DNA of 64,000 nucleotides from Ruminococcus sp. AF41-9 (lineage in GTDB: Bacteria > Bacillota > Clostridia > Lachnospirales > Lachnospiraceae), in assembly GCF_003477525.1 (NCBI RefSeq), contig NZ_QUDO01000018.1, positions 10,286-74,285 on the forward strand. Direction: 5' to 3'. This document shows positions 48,158 through 57,036 of this stretch, one piece after another. The first letter of the stretch is position 1; every line of letters starts with the position of its first letter. The notes beneath the pieces are model-generated. The model did not search any database, had not been told where the DNA came from, and saw only the letters and a list, made by a program, of their open reading frames with translations. The position numbers and the translations under genes were made by a program.

Positions 48158-50815
48158 ATGAAATTTAACGGACTAACAGACAAAGAAGTTGAACAGTCGC
48201 GGCAGCAGAACGGTTCCAACGTAATTCCGGATTCAGAACCTACCACGTTCTGGCAGGAATTCAAGGAAACTTTCAGTGATCCGATGATCCGTATTCTGCT
48301 TGCAATCGCAGCACTGATGATCGTTATGTTTTTCTTTGGCTACGCAGAGATTTATGAGCCTCTGGGAACCATTGTGGCAGTGATCATCGTTGCTTTCGTG
48401 TCTGCCAAGACAGGCGTTGCCAGCGACACGAAGTACCGTGAGCTGAAAGACAACACGGAGAAGGACAAATGTAAGGTCCACAGAAATGGTGTGATTACCA
48501 TCATTGAAGTGGATGATGTAGTAGTGGGAGATAAGGTTCTCCTTCAGTCCGGGGACAAGGTTCCGGCAGACGGTATTCTGGTGGACGGTTCTCTGCGTGT
48601 GGACAACTCAGCCCTTAACGGTGAGGCAGAGGAATGTAAGAAGACAGCAGCAGAAGAAGGATTTCAGCTTGCAGATGACATCACAGGTGATACATTTGTA
48701 GATAAGCATTCTCTTTTCCGCGGAGCAGTCGTATTTGACGGAGAAGGTATTCTGGATGTACGCAAGGTCGGCCTGAAAACCATGATGGGTAAGATGGCAG
48801 AGGAAATGCAGGAAGACGAGCCGGATTCTCCGCTGAAAGTCAAACTTGCGAAGCTGGCGAAACAGATTTCCACTTTTGGATATATCGGTGCGGTAGTGAT
48901 TGCAGTGCTGTATTTTGTAAGTTTTATCCTCCTGGGCGGTGGTCCGGGGGCATACTTCGGACAGGGCTTCGAAGTGATCATTCAGGATCTGGTAAGAGCG
49001 GTATCTCTGGCAGTTGTTATCATTGTCTGTGCAGTTCCGGAAGGTCTTCCGCTGATGATTTCACTGGTACTGATGCAGAACACCAGTAAGATGCTGGATC
49101 ACAACGTACTGGTAAGAAAAGCAGAAGGTATCGAGACAGCAGGTTCCCTGAATATTCTTTTCAGTGATAAGACAGGTACCATCACCAAAGGACGACTGGA
49201 AGTGGTAGATTTCTTTACCGCAGACGGACAGTCCATTGAGATTTCACAGTTAAGCAGACACAGTGAAGTCAAAGGTCTGGTAGACCTTGCAATCGGTAAA
49301 AATACACAGTCTATGTTTGACGCAGAACACAGAGTCATCGGTGGTAATGCGACAGACCAGGCACTGATGAAATTTATCGGAGAGGATACGTTCAATGCTC
49401 TCGATCAGAGTAAGGAATGTGTGGTAACAGAGCATCAGGGATTTAACTCTTCCAATAAATTCAGTCAGGCGCGGATCGAAAGTCTGGGAAAAACTTTCTA
49501 TAAAGGTGCTCCTGAGAGACTTCTGGCAAAAGCGAAATTATACATGGATCAGGACGGCAGGATCCAGAAGATGGACAAAGCTGTTCTGGACAGAAAGATT
49601 GATGAGCTGGCCGGTAAAGCCATGCGTGTGCTTGCTTTCGGATACTCTGAGAGTAAGATGGTGGAAAACAGCATCAATGATGACGTAGTGATCATTGGTC
49701 TGGTAGGAATCCGTGATGATGTCCGTCCGGAAGCACGAGATGCGATCCGTGAGGTTCAGGGTGCCGGCATCCAGGTTGTTATGATCACAGGTGACAGACT
49801 GGAGACAGCCGTTGCCATTGCAAAAGATGCAGGACTTCTGCAGAATGCAAGTGACAGAGCATTATCTTCCGCACAGCTTAATGAGATGAGCGATGATGAA
49901 GTGAAGAAGATCATTCCGAATATCAGAGTGATCGCCAGAGCACTTCCTACCGATAAATCCAGAATGGTAAGGCTCTGTCAGGAAATGAATCTGGTAGTCG
50001 GTATGACCGGTGACGGTGTCAATGACTCTCCGGCATTAAAGAGAGCAGATGTTGGTTTTGCCATGGGAAGTGGTACCGAGGCTGCCAAGGAAGCCGGTGA
50101 GATCGTTATTCTGGATGATAACTTCAAATCCATTAAGGATGCAATCCTCTATGGAAGAACGATTTATCACAATATCCTGAAGTTCTGTAAGTTCCAGCTT
50201 GTGATCAATGTCACAGCGGTAGTTGTCAGTGCGCTGGCACCGTTCTTTGGCGTGGATGAGCCACTGAAAGTTACTCATCTTCTGTTCGTTAACCTGGTAA
50301 TGGATGGTCTGGGAGCGATCATGCTTGGTAATGAACCGGCTCTTGAGAAATACATGACAGAGAAGCCGAGAAGAAGAGATGAGAGCATCATCAGCAAACA
50401 GATGATGGCCCAGATCCTGATCATGGGACTGTGGCTGACTGTGGTAAGTTTCGTATATCTGAAAGCTCCGTTCTTTAAGAACCTTTTCGGAAGCGAAGAA
50501 CAGCATCTGACCGGTTACTTCGTACTGTTTATCATCAGTGCATTGTTTAACGGATTTAATGTCCGTGATGACGGTTTCGGAATTTTTAAAGGACTGGATG
50601 AAAATACCGGTTTCCTGAAAGTATTCTTTGGCATCATTCTGGTACAGGCTGCAATCGTAAACGCTGCCCTGGTTCCGCTGGCACCATTTAAAGTAATCGG
50701 AGAAATGTTCTCCTGTGTACCATTTGGAATCAAAGGCTGGATCGCAGTGATCATTCTGGGAGCAACCATGATCCCTGTGGACATGCTTAGAAAACTGATT
50801 ACGAAATCAAAATGA
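48158..50815 (+). CDS. Calcium-translocating P-type ATPase
   Basis: The 885-residue P2-type ATPase has the phosphorylation motif DKTGT (Asp337), the TGE-equivalent loop LNGEAEE, a PEGLP calcium-site motif in M4, the hinge MVTGD variant VMITGDRL and GDGVNDSPALKRADVGFAMG. It pumps Ca2+ out of the cell. Its place directly behind two Ca2+-binding TerD genes suggests that the module couples calcium movement to stress sensing. AAGGAG precedes the ATG; a strong terminator follows. Confidence 0.92.
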   Translation: MKFNGLTDKEVEQSRQQNGSNVIPDSEPTTFWQEFKETFSDPMIRILLAIAALMIVMFFFGYAEIYEPLGTIVAVIIVAFVSAKTGVASDTKYRELKDNTEKDKCKVHRNGVITIIEVDDVVVGDKVLLQSGDKVPADGILVDGSLRVDNSALNGEAEECKKTAAEEGFQLADDITGDTFVDKHSLFRGAVVFDGEGILDVRKVGLKTMMGKMAEEMQEDEPDSPLKVKLAKLAKQISTFGYIGAVVIAVLYFVSFILLGGGPGAYFGQGFEVIIQDLVRAVSLAVVIIVCAVPEGLPLMISLVLMQNTSKMLDHNVLVRKAEGIETAGSLNILFSDKTGTITKGRLEVVDFFTADGQSIEISQLSRHSEVKGLVDLAIGKNTQSMFDAEHRVIGGNATDQALMKFIGEDTFNALDQSKECVVTEHQGFNSSNKFSQARIESLGKTFYKGAPERLLAKAKLYMDQDGRIQKMDKAVLDRKIDELAGKAMRVLAFGYSESKMVENSINDDVVIIGLVGIRDDVRPEARDAIREVQGAGIQVVMITGDRLETAVAIAKDAGLLQNASDRALSSAQLNEMSDDEVKKIIPNIRVIARALPTDKSRMVRLCQEMNLVVGMTGDGVNDSPALKRADVGFAMGSGTEAAKEAGEIVILDDNFKSIKDAILYGRTIYHNILKFCKFQLVINVTAVVVSALAPFFGVDEPLKVTHLLFVNLVMDGLGAIMLGNEPALEKYMTEKPRRRDESIISKQMMAQILIMGLWLTVVSFVYLKAPFFKNLFGSEEQHLTGYFVLFIISALFNGFNVRDDGFGIFKGLDENTGFLKVFFGIILVQAAIVNAALVPLAPFKVIGEMFSCVPFGIKGWIAVIILGATMIPVDMLRKLITKSK

Positions 50816-50827
50816 TAAAATTAATGA

Positions 50828-50864
50828 GAAATGCAGTGCTTGCGGGCACTGCATTTCGTGTTTT
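50828..50864 (+). terminator. Terminator of the ter/Ca-ATPase module
   Basis: GAAATGCAGTGC pairs exactly with GCACTGCATTTC around a six-base loop, followed by GTGTTTT. Confidence 0.85.
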
Positions 50865-50958
50865 ATAATATGCGTGAAGAAATTTGCCAGGACAAATAAA
50901 AAATATCTGGTAGTATATTATATGAAAGGTATTATGAGGATATAATTAGTGCTATTTG

Positions 50959-51003
50959 TGGCACTATTGGCACTAATCAGAGTATTATTTTGGCACTAAT
51001 CAG
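50959..51003 (+). promoter_or_regulatory. Iterated GGCACTA sites upstream of the COG0523 GTPase
   Basis: TTGGCACTAATCAG occurs at 50967-50980 and again at 50990-51003, with a partial copy (GTGGCACTATT) from 50959. The 23-base spacing of the full copies is near two helical turns. This could be a metal-responsive operator; no regulator is identified. Confidence 0.45.
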
Positions 51004-51067
51004 GGATACATTGCTTCCCTGATTCTACAGTTATAGTAAAAATGAAATACAGGAGAAAGAGAGAACA

Positions 51068-52081
51068 ATGGTAAAAGTAGATTTAATTACAGGTTTTCTT
51101 GGTTCAGGGAAGACGACATTTATCAGAAAGTATGCGCAGTATCTGATGGATGCAGGAAAGAATATCGGGATTCTGGAGAATGATTATGGGGCAGTGAATG
51201 TGGATATGATGCTGCTTCAGGATTTGATGGGTGATAACTGTGAACTGGAAATGATTTCCGGGGGATGCGATAAGGACTGCCACAGAAGGAGATTTAAGAC
51301 GAAACTGATTGCTATGGGAATGTGCGGTTATGACCGGGTGATTGTGGAGCCGTCGGGGATTTTTGATGTGGATGAGTTTTTTGACATTCTTCATGAGGAG
51401 CCGCTGAACCGTTGGTATCAGATTGGAAATGTGATCGCAATTGTGGATTCGAAACTGGAGAGTGATCTGTCGGATGAGGCGGATTTTATTCTGGCTTCGG
51501 AAGTGGCAGATGCAGGGTGCATTGTGATGAGCAAGAGCCAGGATGCGTCACCGGAGGAGATTCAGGGGACGATTGAGCATGTGAATCATGCACTGGAAAA
51601 GGTGCATTGCAGCAGGAGATTTGGAAAAGATTTTGATGGCAGCGATGAAGCAGGAGTTAGAAACAATGTTATCCACAAAAACTGGAATGAGATGTCGAAA
51701 GAGGACTTTGACCAGATTGCGGATTGTGGATATGAGATGGCAAGTTACCGGAAACCGGAGTTTGAGGCGGAGGATGCGTTTACTTCTCTGTACTTTATGA
51801 ATGTGAAGATGACGGAGAAGGAACTGAGAGAGGCTGCTGAGAAGATTTTGTCTGATCCGGCATGCGGGCATGTGTTCCGTATGAAGGGATTTATGAGAGT
51901 AAGTGACGGGGAGAGTTCTGAAGAATCTGCTCAGACTCAGGAAAATGGACAGCATTGGATTGAATTAAATGCTACCAAGAATGAAATTATGATTCGTCCG
52001 CTTCATGTAGGGCAGGAGGTTCTGATCGTGATTGGGGAAGGGCTGCAGGAAGAGAAAATCAAGTCTTACCTGAAAATCTGA
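51068..52081 (+). CDS. COG0523 (CobW/YjiA-like) GTPase, non-canonical metal motif
   Basis: The 337-residue G3E GTPase has Walker A GFLGSGKTT at residues 8-16, the ENDYGAVNVD switch and VDSKLESDL near 125. Family members insert or allocate metals such as Zn, Ni or Co. The usual CxCC metal site is replaced by GGCDKDC (about 66-72), so its metal may differ. A C-terminal CobW_C domain (HVFRMKGFMR, QHWIELNATKNEI) is present. It is preceded by GGAGAAAGAG and iterated GGCACTA sites. Confidence 0.85.
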   Translation: MVKVDLITGFLGSGKTTFIRKYAQYLMDAGKNIGILENDYGAVNVDMMLLQDLMGDNCELEMISGGCDKDCHRRRFKTKLIAMGMCGYDRVIVEPSGIFDVDEFFDILHEEPLNRWYQIGNVIAIVDSKLESDLSDEADFILASEVADAGCIVMSKSQDASPEEIQGTIEHVNHALEKVHCSRRFGKDFDGSDEAGVRNNVIHKNWNEMSKEDFDQIADCGYEMASYRKPEFEAEDAFTSLYFMNVKMTEKELREAAEKILSDPACGHVFRMKGFMRVSDGESSEESAQTQENGQHWIELNATKNEIMIRPLHVGQEVLIVIGEGLQEEKIKSYLKI

Positions 52082-52114
52082 GATTTGAACGCAGGTCGCG
52101 AAGTGACTGCGTTC

Positions 52115-52143
52115 ATGAGCAAGTAGCGAAGCGGATTGCGAAT
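52115..52143 (+). repeat. 29-bp dispersed repeat, copy 1
   Basis: ATGAGCAAGTAGCGAAGCGG plus ATTGCGAAT recurs at 59131-59159 with one mismatch (A to G). Both copies are intergenic, on the same strand, after a gene and before a promoter or leader. Confidence 0.8.
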
Positions 52144-52159
52144 GTCCACTTTATTTTAT

Positions 52160-52190
52160 AAAAAAGGGCACTTGAAAAATTCAAGTGCCC
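52160..52190 (-). terminator. Terminator of the toxin transcript (minus strand)
   Basis: GGGCACTTGAA and TTCAAGTGCCC (52166-52176 and 52180-52190) form a perfect 11-bp stem with a three-base loop. On the minus strand it is followed by six T. It lies downstream of the holin-like ORF and overlaps the -35 box of the antisense RNA promoter. Confidence 0.75.
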
Positions 52191-52200
52191 ATTGTATAAT
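52172..52200 (+). promoter_or_regulatory. Promoter of the antisense (antitoxin) RNA
   Basis: TTGAAA (52172-52177) and TATAAT (52195-52200) are 17 bases apart. No ORF follows on this strand, only a short structured RNA ending in a terminator. Confidence 0.7.
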
Positions 52201-52206
52201 CTACTT

Positions 52207-52305
52207 AGAAGATGACCGGAAGCGTGTTCCGGTTGCCCTCGGTAAATTTAATAAGTGAAGAAATTAAGCATCCTACCGCCCAAAGTTGGATGCTTATTTC
52301 TTTTT
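52207..52305 (+). ncRNA. Candidate type I antitoxin RNA
   Basis: A transcript starting near 52207 would contain the hairpin GACCGGAAGCGTGTTCCGGTT, written here as ACCGGAA/TTCCGGT arms, and the single-stranded TGCCCTCGGTAAA. It would end in a terminator (AAGCATCC 52266-52273 with GGATGCTT 52288-52295, then TTTCTTTTT). It overlaps the 3' end of the minus-strand toxin ORF by about 12 bases and the toxin mRNA by its full length, which allows antisense pairing. The promoter and terminator are seen; the function is inferred from the arrangement. Confidence 0.65.
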
Positions 52306-52374
52306 ATGTTGATCTATGTAAGTTAATGCCGTAAAGATTACTAACAGTAAAGTAAGAACTTCCATTGTATTCAT
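52294..52374 (-). CDS. Holin-like type I toxin peptide
   Basis: A 26-codon ORF, MNTMEVLTLLLVIFTALTYI then DQHKKK, is a single hydrophobic helix with a polar, basic tail. That is the layout and wording of the putative holin-like toxin family (TxpA/BsrG group; MxTFEVLxLL start, TYIDxKKK end). A strong GGAGGG ribosome site lies 9 bases upstream. Such peptides insert in the membrane and are silenced by a convergent antisense RNA, which is present here. It is too short for ordinary gene callers. Confidence 0.78.
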   Translation of the reverse strand: MNTMEVLTLLLVIFTALTYIDQHKKK

Positions 52375-52383
52375 CTGGCATCA

Positions 52384-52407
52384 CCCTCCTTTCGTGAAAC
52401 TGGAGGG
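52384..52407 (-). promoter_or_regulatory. Hairpin masking the toxin ribosome site
   Basis: On the minus strand CCCTCC pairs with the Shine-Dalgarno GGAGGG across a 12-base loop just before the toxin start. Such self-masking is usual in type I toxin mRNAs and delays translation until processing. Confidence 0.6.
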
Positions 52408-52453
52408 CAGGGGTCGAAACTTCGCATCCGGGTCTGTTCAATTATACTTGTTC

Positions 52454-52482
52454 AGTATAACGTGAAAAATAGAAGATATCAA
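52454..52482 (-). promoter_or_regulatory. Promoter of the toxin transcript
   Basis: On the minus strand TTGATA (52482-52477) and TATACT (52459-52454) are 17 bases apart, giving a 5' leader of about 70 bases before the toxin ATG. Confidence 0.7.
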
Positions 52483-52511
52483 GTACTTTGCGTTCTATAT
52501 TATTAAAAACA

Positions 52512-52561
52512 AAACAGGGTATGAAGCTCATCGTAATCTGATGAAACTTCATACCCTGTTT
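52512..52561 (-). terminator. Terminator of the TRAP transporter operon
   Basis: AAACAGGGTATGAAG pairs exactly with CTTCATACCCTGTTT around 20 bases, 34 bases after the last stop codon; the minus-strand flank is GTTTTTAAT. Confidence 0.85.
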
Positions 52562-52594
52562 GTTTATTTTTATGGAGTTTTGTAACCGTAAGGA

Positions 52595-54557
52595 TTATTT
52601 GGTAAACAGATCAACCAGATCCTGAGCGTCGTCATAGCCCTGGGTCTTGAGTTCGTTTACGAACCATTCGTCTACACCATCAACGGCTTCCTTGAAGGAA
52701 TCGATATCCATATCAGATTTCTCTGTGAATGTCACGCCGTTTTTGGATGTCCAGCGTTCTTTGATCTCGTTGTCGCTGGAACGGTTGATGTAACGTTCGT
52801 ACTCAACTGCTTTCTGTCCACACTCGTCAACAACTGCCTGCTGTTCTGGTGTCAGGTCGTTGTAGATGTCTTCGTTGATGCAGAAGAACAGACAGTCATA
52901 AATCGCATCCCACATAGAGCAGTAAGGCTGAACTTCCTGAACGCTTGCTGCGTCGATAGCCGGAAGTGGGTTTTCCTCACCTTCAACTGTGTTCTGCTGG
53001 AGAGCTGTGTAAGTCTCGGACCAGTTCATGTTGGTAGCATCAGCGCCCCATCTCTTGTAGCATTCCATCAGAAGGTTGGAACCTGCTACACGAACCTCAG
53101 GTTTTTCATATCGTCTACAGATTTGATCTCTCGTTTGCTGTTAGTCAGTTCACGGAAACCGTTCTCTGCAATACCCATACAGTGGAGTCCGTATTCGCCA
53201 AGGATTTCCTTCAGCTTCTCACCTGCTTCGCCGTCGAATTTCGCATCTGCGTCATCGTAAGAATCATAGACGAATGGAAGAGAAACAACGTTGAAACGTG
53301 GGTCAAATGCAGAGTAGATCAGGTTGGAGTGCATGGAGATCTGAACCGGGTCACCATTCATCAGAGCCTGAATACCTTCGGACTGGTTGCCGTTTGTCAG
53401 CTGGTCAGCAGCGTAAATGTTGACTTTGACTTTGCCGCCTGTAGCTTTTTCCATCAGTTCACCGAACTTGCGTCCGCCGTCAGCCCAGGTACTTGTCTCA
53501 GTAGTGGAGCATGCGAAGTTCCAGGTTGTTTCCGGCCAGTCGAGGTCACTGTAATCTTCCACTGTGTTGAAAGATTCTTTTGTGAAAAGGTCTACCAGAT
53601 CCTGAGCATCGTCATATCCCTGGCTTTCCAGTTCATTTACGAACCATTCGTCTACACCCTCAACTGCTTCTTTGAAGGAGTCGATGTCCATGTCTTCTTT
53701 TTCTGTGATTGTTACACCGTTCTGGCTTGCCCAGCGTTCTTTGATCTCGTCATCTCCGGAACGGTTGATGTAACGCTCATATTCAACTGCTTTCTGTCCT
53801 GCTTCGTCAACAACTGCCTGCTGTTCTGGTGTGAGACTGTTGTAGATGTCTTCGTTGATACAGAAGAACAGACAGTCATAAATTGCATCCCACATGGAGC
53901 AATAAGGCTGAACCTCCTGAACGCTTGCAGCGTCGATAGCAGGAAGTGGATTCTCCTGACCTTCTACAGTGTTCTGCTGAAGTGCTGTGTAGGTTTCGGA
54001 CCAGTTCATGTTTGTGGCATCAGCACCCCATCTCTTGTAGCATTCCATCAGAAGGTTGGAGCCTGCTACACGAACCTCAGGTTCTTCAGATCGTCTACAG
54101 ATTTGATCTCATGTTTGCTGTTTGTGATTTCGCGGAAACCGTTCTCTGCAATACCCATGCAGTGAAGTCCGTACTCACTGAGAATTTCTTTCAGTTTTTC
54201 ACCAGCTTCGCCGTCGAATTTCGCATCTGCATCATCGTAAGAATCATAGACGAATGGAAGAGAAACAACGTTGAAACGTGGGTCAAAAGCAGAGTAGATC
54301 AGGTTGGAGTGCATGGAGATCTGAACCGGGTCCCCATTCATCAGAGCCTGAATACCTTCGGACTGGTTGCCGTTTGTCAGCTGGTCAGCTGCGTAAATAT
54401 TGACTTTAACTTTGCCGCCGGTAGCTTTTTCCATCAGTTCACCGAACTTACGTCCGCCGTCAGCCCAGGTACTTGTTTCAGTAGTGGAGCATGCGAAGTT
54501 CCAGGTCATTTCCGGCCAGTCAAGGTCACTGTAATCTGCGATTGTGTCAAATGAGTT
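52595..54557 (-). repeat. Tandem duplication of the DctP domain, 980-bp period
   Basis: The segment from DYSDLDWPE to DLVDLFTK is present twice (about 54540-53580 and 53560-52595). The N-terminal halves differ at about five residues, the C-terminal halves at about thirteen of 157, with many silent differences. Both carry the same frame break after KNLR. Confidence 0.9.
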
Positions 54558-55924
54558 ATTGCCGTCTCCTGCGTCCTTGGCTGTTGTGTCAGAGGAAGAG
54601 GAGGACTGATCACCTGTGTAGGAGCCTTCTTTTGCAAGTGCTTTCGGAAGGAAAGTAGAGGTGATCGGGATGTATGTAACGATCAGAAGAACTGCAACAG
54701 AAGCTGCGATCATTGGCACAACTGCCTTTGAAATTTCCTGAAGAGTAACTTCCAGACCTTTTTTGATCCTGATACTGATTGCTACGAAGAGGTTTACACC
54801 TACAGGAGGAGTTACCTGTCCGATTGCAAGGTTTACAGTTGCCATAACACCGAATGCGACGACGTCATATCCGAGTGCCTTGCATACAGGAAGCATGATC
54901 GGAACGAAGATGTACATTGCGGAGTTTGCATCGATGAAGCATCCTGCGATCAGGAAGATGATGTTTACGATCAGCAGGAAGGTAAACTGGTTATGTGCGA
55001 TGTTTCCAAGTAATGTGGAAGCTGCTTGTGCGATACCGAATTTTGTACATACAAAGGAGAACAGTGATGCACTGGCAACGATAAGCATGATTCCACCGGT
55101 TGTTTTTGCAGAGTCTACGAGGATGTCAAACATATCGCGGATGGAAACTTCGCGGTAGATGACCATACCTACAAAAAGTCCGTATACAACGGATACGGCT
55201 GCTGCTTCTGTTGGTGTGAAGATGCCGCCGTAGATACCGCCCAGGATGATGATTGGCATCAGGAATCCCCAGAAAGCATCTTTGAAAGCGTCCCAGCGTT
55301 CTTTGCCTGAGGCTTTTTCTCTGGATGGTTTGATGTTGTGTTTCTTTGCTTCCAGCATTACTACGATTACCAGTGCCACGCCCATAAGAAGACCTGGTAC
55401 GATACCTGCCATGAACATATCTGCGATGGATACACCTGTGATGGATGCGTATACAACGAAGGCAATACTTGGCGGGATGACGATGGCAATGGAGCTTGAG
55501 GTAGCCATCAATGCTGTGGAGAATGGTGCGGAGAAGCCGCCCTGCTCTACCATGGCCGGGATCAGTACGGCACCAAGGGCTGCAACAGTTGCAGGGCCGG
55601 AACCGGAGATCGCGCCGAAGAAGCAGGCTACGATAACACATACGATGGCGATACCGCCTTTTTTGTGCCCTACGCAGGTATCAACGAATTTGATCAGTCG
55701 TTTGGAGATACCGGCTTTTGCCATGATGTTTCCTGACAGTACGAAGAATGGGATTGCCAGGAGCAGGAATTTGCTGATTCCTGAGTACATGTTTGTGCTA
55801 CGATCGTCAGCGAGGTACCGGAGTAGAGGATTGCGCATACGGAGGAAAGTCCGAGGCAGATTCCGATCGGTACGCCGAGGATCAGGAATATGAAGAAGGA
55901 GATAAATAAGATTGCACTGATCAT
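52595..55924 (-). pseudogene. dctM: TRAP permease DctM fused to two tandem DctP binding domains, with three frameshifts
   Basis: From ATG 55924 (AAAGGAGGAC upstream) the gene encodes a DctM large permease (IGICLGLSSVCAILYSG, ACFFGAISGSGPATVAALG, GQVTPPVGVNLFV) that ends in ITSTFLPKAL and continues in frame through a Ser/Asp/Gly-rich linker into a DctP-type binding domain and then a second, near-identical one. Neither domain has a signal peptide. Frame breaks near 55790 (CAAACATG), 54078 and 53098 (CTGAGGTTCG in both copies) each need one added base; the restored protein would be about 1110 residues. TRAP systems use ion gradients to import organic acids, with DctP as the capture protein. A tethered double DctP is unusual. 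Alternatives are a duplication artefact in assembly or separate decayed genes. Confidence 0.75.
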
Positions 55925-55927
55925 TTT

Positions 55928-56467
55928 TTATTTGTCCTCCTTTTTGGTTTTGGTGTTGTTGGTTTTGAGGTCGTTGTTGTTCGTATCGGTACCGAAGCCA
56001 AGAAAGTCCAGGCAGTATTCGATGAAGTGAAGGATCATGCATCCTGCTCCGATCGGTACGAAGGACCAGAAGATCCATTCCGGCCAGTTTAATACGAAGG
56101 TTCTTTTTCCGTTTTCCAGCTGAGTGATTACTTTGTCCATGCCATATTTGAAAAGGATGGCGGAAAAGATGAGGCTCAGGACTGTGATCAGGATTACGGA
56201 TGGTTTTTTCAGTTTTTCCGGAAGACGGTCTGTGATAAGTGTCAGGCTGACCAGTTCTCCTTCGCGGCAGGCGAGTGCTGCGGCGAGCAGTGTGATCAGA
56301 ACGAATACCGCTACTACGAGTTCTTCTGTGAAAGACCATGAGCGGTGGATGACTTTACGGGAAAATACGTTTCCGACAGTCAGCACCAGGATGAGCAGTG
56401 TGGAGATCACAAGGACGATCTTTTCTACTGCGGCCAGTGCGTTCATGATTTTTTTGTAGATTTTCAT
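55928..56467 (-). CDS. dctQ: TRAP transporter small permease DctQ
   Basis: The 179-residue membrane protein has four helices and the DctQ signature SWSFTEELVVAVFVLITLLA with ACREGELV after it. It forms the membrane complex with DctM, whose start lies three bases downstream. ATG 56467 follows GAGGAGTAGAGAGC; six further codons upstream are open but lack a better site. The C-terminus is Asn/Thr/Lys-rich. It is the first structural gene behind the T-box leader. Confidence 0.9.
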   Translation of the reverse strand: MKIYKKIMNALAAVEKIVLVISTLLILVLTVGNVFSRKVIHRSWSFTEELVVAVFVLITLLAAALACREGELVSLTLITDRLPEKLKKPSVILITVLSLIFSAILFKYGMDKVITQLENGKRTFVLNWPEWIFWSFVPIGAGCMILHFIEYCLDFLGFGTDTNNNDLKTNNTKTKKEDK

Positions 56468-56678
56468 GCTCTCTACTCCTCTCAAAAATTTTGGCTGGTG
56501 TTTTTCGGAAAAGGGAGCAGATTCAGGCAGGTGGAATGTAGTGATTATGTTTGAGTAATCATTGTATTTTTCATCTGTGGTGAATTCTGCTGTTTGGCGA
56601 AAAGCAGAAGCTGTGTTTCGGTTTCAGATCTGGCAGTCTGGAAGTTTGAAAAGGGTTATGTCTCGTCTGTCAGGGCAT

Positions 56679-57025
56679 AAAAAAAGTCCGCCCCACGCAG
56701 GGACGGACATATGATATTCCGTAACCACCCTGTTTCATCTTTGAAACAAGTACGATTCTGCAACGTACCGATATACGCGGCTCCTGTAACGGGGGGCGGC
56801 CGGGAATGCTTACTGTGGGCTGTACTTATTGTGCGGCAATGCAATGTTAATATTGACAGCTACCGGATTATAAGTAGTTACGGGTTCGGCGTTCCTTCTC
56901 AGGGATGATATTCAAAACAGGTCTGTCACTGCATTGCACCGGACTGCAGTTCTCTGAGGGCAGATTTGGCTGTTTTTACTGGTTCCCTTCATTGAATTTG
57001 TGTGTTATAGGTTTAGCTGTTTAAA
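56679..57025 (-). promoter_or_regulatory. T-box leader of the TRAP operon, probable Ile (AUC) specifier
   Basis: Read on the minus strand, this leader has a Stem I region (AGAGAACTG, CCGGTGCAATG), a specifier-loop segment GAATATCATCCCTGAG near 56905, and the T-box core AGGGTGGTTACGG at 56719-56732. It ends in a terminator (GTCCG-CCC / GGG-CGGAC at 56708-56686 with seven T). AGGG of the T-box can pair with CCCT inside the terminator stem, so the two are mutually exclusive as expected. With the usual GAA-N-codon spacing and a purine after it, the codon is ATC (Ile); TAT (Tyr) is the alternative. Uncharged tRNA would switch on dctQ-dctM. Confidence 0.8.
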
Positions 57026-57036
57026 AAGCTAAAGCA

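Noticed and set aside
53095..54081. Programmed ribosomal frameshift in the DctP copies
   Set aside because: No X-XXY-YYZ slippery heptamer and no obvious stimulatory structure at either site; sequence error or shared mutation is simpler.
53182..54165. 327-codon open frame on the plus strand
   Set aside because: It is antisense to the duplicated DctP domains, has no ribosome site, and its Cys/Phe/Val-rich translation mirrors the codon use of the real gene.
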